This document shows, in pieces, positions 32,837-42,685 of a stretch of DNA of 64,000 nucleotides. The stretch is from Heracleum sosnowskyi (taxonomy: Eukaryota; Streptophyta; Magnoliopsida; Apiales; Apiaceae). Under the pieces are notes generated by a model that saw only the letters and a list, made by a program, of their open reading frames with translations, did not search any database and was not told where the DNA came from. The first letter of the stretch is position 1; each line of letters opens with the position of its first letter. The translations under genes and the position numbers were made by a program. The stretch is taken from assembly GCA_030848705.1 (NCBI GenBank), contig CM061244.1, forward strand, positions 107,715,111 to 107,779,110, in the 5' to 3' direction.

Positions 32837-35800
32837 GGAATAATAGAGAGCACACTTATCTTAGACAGTGGATGCTCAGGACATATGACTGGAAATAAAG
32901 CCCTGCTATCAGACTTTAAGGAGAAGGCTGGCCCAAAGGTTTCCTATGGAGATGGCAACATAGGACACACTCTGGGATATGGCAATATCAATCTTGGAAG
33001 TGTCATCATCACAAATGTAGCTCTAGTCTCAGGACTCAAGCATAATCTGCTATCTGTGAGTCAAATCTGTGACAGAGGAAACCATGTAGATTTTCATAGT
33101 GAATACTGTGAAGTTATCAGTAAATCTACTGGAAAAGTTGTTCTAGTTGGACACAGGCGCAACAACATTTATGAAGCAAGTTTGGTAACAAACTCTGATG
33201 GAAAAACAGTGTGTCTGACAGCCAGAATGTCAAATGAAGAGAGTTGGAACTGGCACAAGAAGCTCTCTCATCTCAATTTGAACAATATCAATGAGCTAAT
33301 AAGAAAGGATCTTGTAAGGGGACTTCCAAAATCTATACTCAGTCTAGATGGCTTGTGTGATTCTTGTCAAAAAGCCAAGCAAAGGAAGTCATCTTTCAAG
33401 AGCAAATCTGAATCATCAGTAGTGGAACCTTATCATCTTCTACATGTTGATCTCTTTGGACCAGTGAATGTGATGTCCATGGGCAGAAAGAAATATGCTC
33501 TAGTAATTGTTGATGAATATACTAGATATACATGGGTGTATTTCTTGTCAAAGAAGGATGAAATTGCTCAAACGTTGATGGATCATGTAAATCTACTGGA
33601 CAAAGGATCACAGCACAAAGTCAAAATTATAAGGAGTGATAATGGAACTGAATTCAGAAACTCAATCATGGAAGCTTTCTGCAAGGAAAGAGGAGTGAAA
33701 CAAGAATTTTCTGCACCTGGAACTCCACAGCAAAATGGTGTAGTTGAAAGAAAGAACAGAACCTTAATTGAAGCAGCCAGAACTATGCTTGATGAAGCAA
33801 AATTACCAACATACTTCTGGGCAGAAGCTGTTCAATCTGCTTGTTTTACTCAAAATGCAACATTGATCAACAAGCATGGGAAAACACCATATGAGATGGT
33901 GAAGAATAAGAAGCCAAATTTGAAATATTTTCACATATTTGGATGCAAATGCTTTGTGTTGAAGACTCATCCTGAACAGTTGACAAAGTTCGAGTTAAAA
34001 GCTGATGAAGGAATCTTTGTTGGCTATCCATTATCAACAAAAGCATTCAGAGTTTACAATCTGAGAACTAAGGTGATCATGGAATCCATACATGTGTCAT
34101 TTGATGACAAGAAAATAATTGGACTTGAAGACAAGGATGGATATGATCAACTATGTTTTGAAAATGAAGATCTATTCTCTGATGATGTAAACTCTGATGA
34201 AGCAGGGTTGACAAACTCTGACGAAGCATACTCTGATCCTCTACTGGTAAATACTGAAGAAACTGGAAATTCTCAAATTGAACAAAATAGAAGACCAGTT
34301 GAGGGGGAGCGTGAAGAAGCTCAACAAAATACAGCAAATGAGTCAGTTGAGGAAACTGATTCAAACTCTGACAGTTCAAACTCTGAGCCATCCAATTCAG
34401 GGGGAGCCTCAGATGCTGCAGAAAGTCAACATATGAATCAGGAGAGCATGGATCAAGGGGGAGAATTCAATAATGATGCAAGAAACCACTTACCAACAGC
34501 AAGAAAGTGGACACAGGCACACACACCTGATCTCATAATTGGAGATCCTGATGCTAGTGTGAGAACTAGAAGTGCAACAAATAATGAGTGTCTGTATCAT
34601 GCTTTCTTGTCTCAAACAGAACCAAAGAAAGTGGAGGAAGCTCTTCAAGATGCTAATTGGATAACAGCAATGCAAGAAGAGTTAAATGAATTTGAAAGGA
34701 ATGAAGTCTGGACACTTGTACCTAGACCAAAGAATAGATCAATTGTAGGTACAAAGTGGGTTTTCAGAAACAAGACTGACAGTGAAGGTGTGATTACAAG
34801 AAACAAGGCTAGACTTGTGGCAAAAGGTTATTCACAACAGGAAGGAATTGACTATGATGAAACCTTTGCTCCAGTTGCAAGACTGGAGGCCATAAGGATT
34901 TTTCTGGCCTATGCAGCACACAAGAAATTTAAAGTTTTTCAGATGGATGTAAAAAGTGCTTTTCTCAATGGGAAGCTTGAAGAAGAAGTGTTTGTTGAAC
35001 AACCACCAGGATTTGTAGATTCCAAGCATCCAGATTATGTCTACAGGCTTGACAAGGCATTATATGGACTAAAGCAAGCACCAAGAGCATGGTATGAAAC
35101 TCTTGCTCAATTTCTTTTAGAAAGTGGGTTCACAAGAGGAACAATTGATAAAACCTTGTTTTATTTCAATTATGGTGATGATTTGCTGTTAGTTCAAATT
35201 TATGTAGATGATATTATTTTTGGATCTACTAATGACAAACTTTGTAAGAAGTTTGCAAAGCTTATGCAATCCAGGTACCAAATGAGCATGATGGGAGAGC
35301 TTAGTTATTTTCTAGGCTTACAGGTCAAGCAAACAGATGATGGGATTTTTATCAATCAAGCAAAGTATACCAGAAATCTTCTAAAGAAATTTGGTATGCT
35401 TGATAGTTCATCTGCTACAACTCCCATGGCTACAGCAACGAAGCTTGACAAAGACACAGGAGCCTCAGTAGATATGACTAACTACAGAGGAATGATAGGG
35501 TCTCTACTGTATCTTACTGCAAGTAGACCTGATATCATGTATGCAACATGTCTTTGTGCAAGATTTCAAGCAGATCCCAGAGAGCCTCATCTAACAGCTG
35601 TAAAAAGGATCTTCAAATATCTCAAAGGAACCATAACCCTGGGTTTGTGGTATCCTAGAGAATCAGAGTTTAAGTTAATTGGTTACTCTGATGCAGATTT
35701 TGCAGGCTGTAAGATAGACAGAAAAAGTACAAGTGGAAGCTGTCAATTTTTAGGTGACATATTGGTTTCTTGGTACAGTAAGAAACAGAAATCAATTTCT

Positions 35801-36145
35801 ACATCCACTGCAGAAGCAGAGTATATAGCAGCTGGTAGCTGTTGTGCACAGATATTATGGATGAAAAATCAATTGCTGGACTATGGGTTAAGGTACTCTA
35901 GAATACCTATTTTCTGTGATAATCAAAGTGCTATTGCTATGACAGGTAATCCAGTACAGCATTCCATGACCAAGCACATCAGCATAAGGTATCATTTTAT
36001 CAGAGAACATGTGGAAGAAGGAAATATTGAGCTTCATTTTGTGTCTACAGACCAACAACTTGCAGATATCTTCACCAAACCTTTGAGTGAAGCTACTTTT
36101 ACAAGATTGGTAAATGAACTTGGAATGATCTCTGGTTCTGACTAG
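32831..36145 (+). CDS. E2 pol polyprotein (protease, integrase, RT, RNase H)
   Basis: 1104 codons, open and almost identical to the E3 pol. All catalytic motifs present: LDSGCSG, H/H/C/C zinc motif, integrase D, D and E (HVDLFGP, IRSDNGTEF, NGVVERKN), RT YVDD, RNase H SDADFAGC. Differences from E3 are mostly in the NSD-rich linker. It lacks a start ATG, as in E3. Real coding probably begins at 32837 if the splice acceptor is used. Confidence 0.95.
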   Translation: MQGIIESTLILDSGCSGHMTGNKALLSDFKEKAGPKVSYGDGNIGHTLGYGNINLGSVIITNVALVSGLKHNLLSVSQICDRGNHVDFHSEYCEVISKSTGKVVLVGHRRNNIYEASLVTNSDGKTVCLTARMSNEESWNWHKKLSHLNLNNINELIRKDLVRGLPKSILSLDGLCDSCQKAKQRKSSFKSKSESSVVEPYHLLHVDLFGPVNVMSMGRKKYALVIVDEYTRYTWVYFLSKKDEIAQTLMDHVNLLDKGSQHKVKIIRSDNGTEFRNSIMEAFCKERGVKQEFSAPGTPQQNGVVERKNRTLIEAARTMLDEAKLPTYFWAEAVQSACFTQNATLINKHGKTPYEMVKNKKPNLKYFHIFGCKCFVLKTHPEQLTKFELKADEGIFVGYPLSTKAFRVYNLRTKVIMESIHVSFDDKKIIGLEDKDGYDQLCFENEDLFSDDVNSDEAGLTNSDEAYSDPLLVNTEETGNSQIEQNRRPVEGEREEAQQNTANESVEETDSNSDSSNSEPSNSGGASDAAESQHMNQESMDQGGEFNNDARNHLPTARKWTQAHTPDLIIGDPDASVRTRSATNNECLYHAFLSQTEPKKVEEALQDANWITAMQEELNEFERNEVWTLVPRPKNRSIVGTKWVFRNKTDSEGVITRNKARLVAKGYSQQEGIDYDETFAPVARLEAIRIFLAYAAHKKFKVFQMDVKSAFLNGKLEEEVFVEQPPGFVDSKHPDYVYRLDKALYGLKQAPRAWYETLAQFLLESGFTRGTIDKTLFYFNYGDDLLLVQIYVDDIIFGSTNDKLCKKFAKLMQSRYQMSMMGELSYFLGLQVKQTDDGIFINQAKYTRNLLKKFGMLDSSSATTPMATATKLDKDTGASVDMTNYRGMIGSLLYLTASRPDIMYATCLCARFQADPREPHLTAVKRIFKYLKGTITLGLWYPRESEFKLIGYSDADFAGCKIDRKSTSGSCQFLGDILVSWYSKKQKSISTSTAEAEYIAAGSCCAQILWMKNQLLDYGLRYSRIPIFCDNQSAIAMTGNPVQHSMTKHISIRYHFIREHVEEGNIELHFVSTDQQLADIFTKPLSEATFTRLVNELGMISGSD

Positions 36146-37399
36146 AGATACGGGTTAGACTCACTTTTTATGTTCATGATTTCTTACATGTGTTAACTGT
36201 TATGTGAACCAGCATGTTAAACTCTGATGATAAACTCTGAAAGTAATCTCTGATGCTAAACTCTGTTGGTCATACTCTGAAAGTTACAGTTTAATGTCAT
36301 ACTCTGATTGTATTTTTGTTTGAAACATTTGGACCAATGAAGAAATTTGTATGAAGCATAGTTCTCAGTAAGTAACTGTGAATCCTTAAGAGTTGTATAG
36401 ATTCTGATCTCGATAATGTGCAGTAAGTTAACACAGCATGATACTGTCTCTGTATTTATACCATCTCTTAGTTTATTGATCCTATATACTGAGTCTGTAT
36501 TAGCTGTTTGCATTTTCTCTCATAAGTTAATTATATTTACTGATGAAAAGTCTAAACTCTGATTCTTATTTAAAAAAAAAAAAAAAAAAAAAAAATTCAC
36601 CCTCAGATCAAAAGATGCCAAAAAGAGCACAAATTCCTTTGAGATCATGTTGTGCCTAGGAAGATCCAGGAACTTATTGTATGAAATAAGGGCTAAAATC
36701 ATTGATTTTTGGTGACTAGTGCCAACCACTGATTACTGGAAAAATACAAAACAATAAAAAAAAAATATATACATATCTATAAAGGGGGTGAAAAACAAAA
36801 GATATATCCAAATGAAAGGATATCAGAAAACAGAGTTTAGATATAAAATCAGATTTTATGTTATACGTGAGAGTTTAGGCAACTAGTTTTTACTACTTTA
36901 GTTTGTGGATTTTATACACTTTGAGATGATTTAAATATTTATTACAGTAAACTCTGCTATTGCACACACATATTTTCACACCTGTACAGATTGAGAGCAG
37001 AGTTTATAGACAAAGAAGGACAAATGGTAAACACTGATGTATTGTGTGACATATGCCGAGGTAACTTTGTTTTAATCTTTAATGATTAAAATAATTTCTA
37101 TGTTTCAGGCATATTATAATTCTGAGATTAGACATTTGTTTTTCAAAAATGTATGATTTGTAACGGATTAATTTTACATTCAACAGAGAACAGAAAGAGT
37201 GTGTTTGATCAGTTCTGATGGTGATTAGTAGCGTTGATGAGTATGTTAGTTTATTGTTCAAAGTGATATCATTTCTTTCACTTTACAATTACTATGAGAT
37301 ACTGAAATGTAAAACAAAACAATGAATTTTTCTCATTAAATGATTCAAACTCTGTTTACAATCAGACAACATTATACTCTTGTCTAGCTACTTGTTTGG
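36146..37399 (+). other. E2 spacer between pol and accessory genes
   Basis: Noncoding. Dense AAACTCTGA-type motifs at 36219-36290, a poly-A run at about 36571-36594, then AT-rich sequence. Short frames here are not protein-like. Aligns with the E3 spacer up to about 37357. Confidence 0.75.
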
Positions 37400-37798
37400 T
37401 TAACAGGTTATTCCAACATCTGGGATTTTCAAAGCTTGACAACCCCCTGATGTTGACTCATCATCATCATTCTCTCGCATTCTCTTTCTGGCTTGCAGCT
37501 TGCAGGACTCCAAGAAGACATTCTTCTTTGAACCCTTCAAGTAGCTCTGATAAAAGAGCATCATACAGATCTCCACAGCCTCCTCATCTGCAAGGATGGG
37601 CACATCATATGGTCCAGGACGGATGATGTGCACATAGGGGTTGGAGATAGGTCCTTCCGCTATTTCATCATCAGCTATGAGCCCTTCATCATTCAGAAAT
37701 GATAACACAAGAAACTCATCAATGATGTAGTTTGCTTGTTGACGCCAGTTCAAATCTAAGAAGGATTCTACATCCATGAATTCAAAGATTCCTGCCAT
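37400..37798 (-). CDS. E2 antisense accessory ORF, unknown function
   Basis: 132 codons from a true ATG at 37798, opposite in sense to the rest of E2. The product starts MAGIFEFMDVESFLDLNW, is acidic in the middle and has a short basic patch (LQARKRMRE) near residue 108. No known domain recognised. A TATA-like GCTATAAAA lies 53-61 bp upstream, giving a plausible leader of about 28 nt. Antisense extra ORFs are known in several plant LTR retrotransposons. E3 lacks it completely. It could be captured host sequence, because it sits next to a promoter-like region and the third ORF in a head-to-head arrangement. Confidence 0.6.
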   Translation of the reverse strand: MAGIFEFMDVESFLDLNWRQQANYIIDEFLVLSFLNDEGLIADDEIAEGPISNPYVHIIRPGPYDVPILADEEAVEICMMLFYQSYLKGSKKNVFLESCKLQARKRMRENDDDESTSGGCQALKIPDVGITC

Positions 37799-37850
37799 TT
37801 GATGTATGGTAATTTTTTTTGTGTATTGCCTGTTGGACGAATGCTTCAGT

Positions 37851-38206
37851 TTTTATAGCATCCAACAGGGCAACTGAAAGGTTTTGCGTGGTTCTAATCT
37901 TGGGAACAGTAAAGTGCGGAGTTCCAAGACAGTCATTATTCTTCCGACTGTTGAGCTCCTAAGTACTTTATTATTATGTTTCTGAGATATACAAATCGAT
38001 AATTTTATTATTATTGATTTTTTTTAGCCGTTATGTGATGCACGGTGTCTTCTCGTCTGCACGTATGTGTTGGAAGTTGTTCAATACAGCTGTCAGCGTC
38101 TGTACGCTTGCCACGTGTCCCACTAACACAGTAAATGGAGTAAGACAGTTGTGTCTTGATGATTAAAAACTCTTCAGTTTTTAATTTTACATTTTATTTT
38201 TATACA
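37851..38206. promoter_or_regulatory. Candidate divergent promoter region in E2
   Basis: Leftward TATA (GCTATAAAA on the minus strand, 37851-37859) faces the antisense ORF. Rightward TATA-like TTTTATACAAT (about 38197-38207) lies about 120 bp before the third-ORF ATG, followed by a C/A-rich leader. The 340 bp between them contains CACGTG near 38111. By eye it resembles a host bidirectional promoter; expression is not shown. Confidence 0.5.
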
Positions 38207-38328
38207 ATACACACACCTTCGTTTAAAATTTTCACATCTTACTCATACACATCTTTTGTCACACACGCATATTCACAAACGCCTTTCTACACATACACTC
38301 TGTTAAGCTTTCGAATCAAAATCTTCGA

Positions 38329-41300
38329 ATGGCCACCACATCTTTTGTTGCTTCTGGGTTAGAATTTGTTCCTAACAATTACTCAGCTCCTTTGGCAAAT
38401 GAAAATGCACCGGAGGCGTTTCATTTGATTCAGAGTTTCTTGTTAAACTCTGATATTGGTACTGCCCTAACCGCACCATCGAAGCTGTCTGCATCAAACA
38501 TCAGAACTTTTTGGCAGACAGGTACTTATGATAATGGAGGAGAGACTGGGTCTCCGTCTATTGTTTTTGAATTTGAAGGAAACGAATTTGTAGTTACTCC
38601 AACTACTGTTCGTGATGCGTTGGGACTTGAGGATTTCAATTCTTTTACAATCTCTGTTGGCGATCCTGAGTTAGTTCGTATGATGAGGGAAATTGGATAC
38701 TCTGGATCATTGGCAAAGATTGGTCAATTGAAGCGACCGCTCTTGAGAAAGGAATGGAGTTTCTTTTTCGACTGTATAACAAGGGCGTTCGGGAAGAAGT
38801 GTACCAACTGGGATGCGATTCCCACTGATAGTCTTCAAATCGGGTATTCTCTTCTTTATGGAGGTCATTTTGATGTTGCTAGGTTAGTTTTACATAATAT
38901 TGGTGAGAAAATGCTAGAGAATAGGAATGTTGTTTATTTCTCTCGATTTTGTCAGTTAATATTCAACCTTTGCTGTCCTGATATTGAGATTTTAGAGAAT
39001 GATGTGATTCCTTCTTTTAAATTGCACAGACGAATATTCTCTGATCTTACTAATAAAGATACCAAGAAAGGAGATGTTGGTGTTTTGATGTTGCCTGAGT
39101 ATGTGCAACAATTTTTGATCAATTCCCAACAACAACAATCACCTGCACCTGCTGAAGCTGGACCTTCTGTGTCTCCATCACAGAGGTCAAAGCAATCAAA
39201 ATTGAGGGCTGTTAAAAGTGCAAGGGTGAAGCCATCAAACGCTGAAGCTGGGGCATCAAATGCTAATGATATGCCTCAGAAGAAAAGAATGAAGAAAAGA
39301 AGAGCCAATAGGGCAAAGTCTGCTATTCTTGATGAAGAGACTGAAACTGATGACGAAACTCTTCATCAGAGAAAACGACGATTGGTAGCAGCACAGTTGT
39401 TTGGTGCTGAGAATATCTCTTCAACTGTTGCTGATAATCTTGAGATTTCACATGCTGAAGCTGTTCCCGCGGACAGAGTTTTTATGCAACCTGTTTTTCA
39501 AGATGAAGCTCCTACATCAAATGTTGATGTCGTTGAGGAAGCTGCACGTGAAGCTGCAGATGAAGCTCCTGAAATTCTTGTTCCGGAGGCTACAGAAAAT
39601 GTTGAGGCTGAGATTTTTGAGCCACAGGGATGTGATATGGATTTTGAAGTACACAACTCTGTAAACTCTGATCATCTTGAAGTTTTTGATGAAACAGAGG
39701 GTGTGGAAGCTGATCAAGACACAGTTATTCTTGAAGATTCTTTGGCTACTCACACAGAGATTCTATCTGTTACTCACCAGGAAATTGAGAAGGGTGAGGA
39801 AGTCGATCAGTCTTTGGATGCTAATGCTACAAAAACTGTTGTTATAAATCCTGATGTTGCTGATAAGGATGCAATAGAGAATGTTCCTGTTGAAGCAGAG
39901 TTTGTTGTAAACTCTGAGGATGTTATTGTTCTTGAAGCTCTACAACAATCTGTTGTTGAGATTGTAACAAAAGAAGCAGAGTTCCTGCATACTGCAAACT
40001 CTGAGATTCCAGAACTTGATGCTGAGAATATTCCTGCAGAAAATACAGCAGAGAATGATAATGATAATAATGGTTCTGATCATTCTCAAGAGGAGTTATT
40101 TGAGAGTCAAGCAAACTCTGATGAGCTAAGAGAGGTCAATCGCGCTACAGCTGAGCATTTTCAAGAGATGTACTACAATAGATGGGCTGCTGCGGATTGT
40201 ATCTTTTCAGCACAGAGGGCTGTTGATTTTCTTGATGATTCTGTAAAGACGATTTCAACTCCTGATATTCTTACAAGTCTGAAGGCTACTGTGATTCAAA
40301 TTAAATCTCTCCACAACAGATTTGATGAGTCTCATAAGGAAGTCACTGCTTTGAGGAATGAAGTTGGTCTGAGAGATCTCACTCTGAAGAATGATAGGAC
40401 TTACTACACTTCCATGTTCAAGAAGCAAGCTAAGGACTCTGATGATATTCAGAAGAGGCTTGGGAAAGTTGAGGAACATCAGACTGCAATGTCTACTCAA
40501 CTGTCTTCTATTTCTACTGCCATTGAATTGCTGACATCAGTACTTCTTTCTGATGATGTCAAAAAGGGGGAGAATGTGCCTAAAGACAAATGCAAAGACA
40601 TTCAAGCTCTGAGACAGAAGGATGATTCTACTGATGGGGGAAGCAAAGGAAATAAAAGAAAGGTTGTTGTTCAAAGGCAAAGCAGGTCAAGAGTAAACTC
40701 TGGTAGATAAATAAACTCTGAAACGATAAACTCTGGTGGTCAATCTACTTCACAACTCAAGCGTTTAGTTGTTTCAACTAATCCATCTATTGATGAAGAG
40801 ATTGCTACTAAGATATTCATGAAAGAGCATGGAAAGAATGTAACTATTGAAGATATCCAGGCTGAAGAGCAGATGCTTGCTGAGGAACACAAGAAAAATC
40901 TTGAAGCTGGAATCTACAAGAAAAAGGAAATCAAGGCTCCTAGAAAGAAAGAAGTTGGTATTTCTATCAAAGAGAATACACAACAGAGTATACAATATAC
41001 AAGGAGACCTGTGATTGGAAACTCTGATAAGGGTAAAGGTATAATGATTGAAGAGCCTTACCTAGAGAAGAAAGATAATTCAACCTCTGACATTGCTCAA
41101 GTTGAAACAAGATTAGCCAAATCAACCTCTGACGCTGCTCAAGTTGATGTTTCTACTAAAGTTATGACAACCTCTGACGCTGCTCGAGTTGTACAGAAAT
41201 CTACACAACTTCCAGGATTCAGCAAACCAAAAGTTCTTGAAGACTTAAAGCTTGAAGCTGTGAATTTTTCAGAAACCAGAACAGTATTGGGAAAAGAAGC

Positions 41301-41973
41301 CTTTGATAAATCTGGACTGGGTTCACACAGAGAGAGAAGAACTAATAACAGATCTCAAGACAAGTTTTCATTGGCAGAATTTGGAGTTGGAATTACTCAA
41401 GAAGGCCTTGACAAACTAGAATATGTACAGATGATTTTTCACAAAGGAATCAAAAAGGAATTCTTGTTATATTTTATGGCTGATGGCAGAGTGTATAGAT
41501 TTGGTGAATTTGATATCCAGTTAAAACTTTGGGAAGAGCTAGAGTATGTTCTATATCTACTTGAAGTAAAGAATAGAAGTACTTATGATGCTGCTCGAGT
41601 TTTGAAGGAAAGGATGATGAAATCCAAAGTTTTGAGTGGAGCTGGAGTATCAAGTGCATACATTCCGAAATACAGAGATGCACATGGAAAGTTGGTAGAA
41701 ATGAAAAGGAATAGTGCTAGGTTCAGAACTACACTAAATAAAAAGGTTCTTGAGTTCAATCTAGAGTCTGATAAACCTTTTTATATCAGACTTGGCAATG
41801 AAATGAACAAAAACAGCATATATTCTTTGAGAGCTGCCATTTATCAAATTGGTGAAGATGAACCAGAAATGAAGGAGCTGAAAAAGATTATGATTGCTGA
41901 ACTAGAAAGAGCTGAAAAGAAATTGCTATCAGACTATATCAGGACAGTGCCTGATATTCAAGAAATCAAGTAA
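38329..41973 (+). pseudogene. E2 third ORF (accessory ORF downstream of pol) with one premature stop
   Basis: Starts ATGGCCACC in a strong context and would be 1214 codons, but TAA at 40708-40710 interrupts it. The same frame resumes immediately and runs to 41973 with no other lesion. Blocks in order: PEAFHLIQSFLL, SKLSASNIRTFWQTG, KIGQLKRPLLRKEWSFFFD, NWDAIPTDSLQIGYSLLYG, basic cluster KKRMKKRRANR (about 325), acidic middle, coiled coil (about 690-750), RS-rich patch where the stop lies, conserved tail ending TVPDIQEIK. No membrane segment is seen. Homologous to E3 22947-19488 over almost its entire length. The first 793 codons could still give a stable product. Confidence 0.82.
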
Positions 41974-42135
41974 AGTCTGACTGTAAGTTTTTATGTTTTC
42001 TATTCTAAGTCAAATTTAAACTCTGTTTTAAATTAAACTCTGTTATATGTTAAACACTGCATTTGTTAAATGTTTTTGACATCATCAATTATATGTTTAA
42101 CTTGTACATTTTATTATGAACAAGTTGGGGGAGAT
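41974..42135 (+). other. E2 3' untranslated region and polypurine tract
   Basis: Contains AAACTCTG twice near 42018-42042 and the purine tract CAAGTTGGGGGAGA at 42121-42134, ending just before the 3' LTR. Confidence 0.85.
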
Positions 42136-42680
42136 TGTTAGATATAATTGCTGACGTTTGTTTATCAGTGTTTAAGCAACAGGTACTGACCCGAGTTTAT
42201 CAGAAGCCAGTCAGAGTTTAATTAAACTCTGACAGGGTGAAGAGTTTAAAGGAAGCCGGTCAGAGTTTATTTAAAGTCTGACAGGGTGATAGTTGAGTTA
42301 GCTGTCGGTGTTGAATTGAAGATTCTAGAAGCAATATATTCTGAAGATGGAAAGAAGCAGAATATATTGATACAGCTAAGGAAACGGAATAGAAGACTGA
42401 AGCAATCCTTAATTGATATGAATTGTATAGCTAATTTATAGGAGTATCAATTAGATAAGGATTGTATGTAGCTGTGTACTATATAAACACAGATAGGTTA
42501 TTCCTAAAAGGAATGCGAACATTGAATATATTATTCTTGTAACCTAGTAGCTCTTTGTGATTCATTAACATCACTAAGAGAGAATTATTTAATATAATTC
42601 AGTTTGTTGATTTACAAATCTGTGTTCTTGATTGTTATTCTCATACCTACTTGATTATATATTGTGTATTCGGCCTAACA
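42136..42680 (+). repeat. E2 3' LTR
   Basis: 545 bp, one visible mismatch to 18062-18606. TATA box at about 42480-42487 could drive transcription rightward into the E1 pol region. Confidence 0.95.
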
Positions 42681-42685
42681 GGTTT

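Larger units (their letters stand above)
18062..42680 (+). mobile_element. E2: Ty1/copia LTR retrotransposon, SIRE/Maximus type, with nested E3
   Basis: 545 bp LTRs at 18062-18606 and 42136-42680 with ends TGTTAG and CTAACA, a perfect 5 bp duplication GGTTT (18057-18061 and 42681-42685), a primer-binding site TGGTATCAGAGC after the 5' LTR and a purine tract before the 3' LTR. The internal region encodes gag, pol and a third ORF, plus an antisense ORF. I see a single LTR difference (T/C in GTTAG(T/C)TGTCGG). With a borrowed rate of 1.3e-8 per site per year this means roughly 0.1 million years or less. Without E3 it is about 12.8 kb. Confidence 0.96.

Noticed and set aside
34077..34391. 104-codon open frame antisense to E2 pol (and its twin at 26059-26373 antisense to E3 pol)
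   Set aside because: Mirror of the NSD-rich linker of pol. Kept in both copies only because pol is conserved; no start context or domain.
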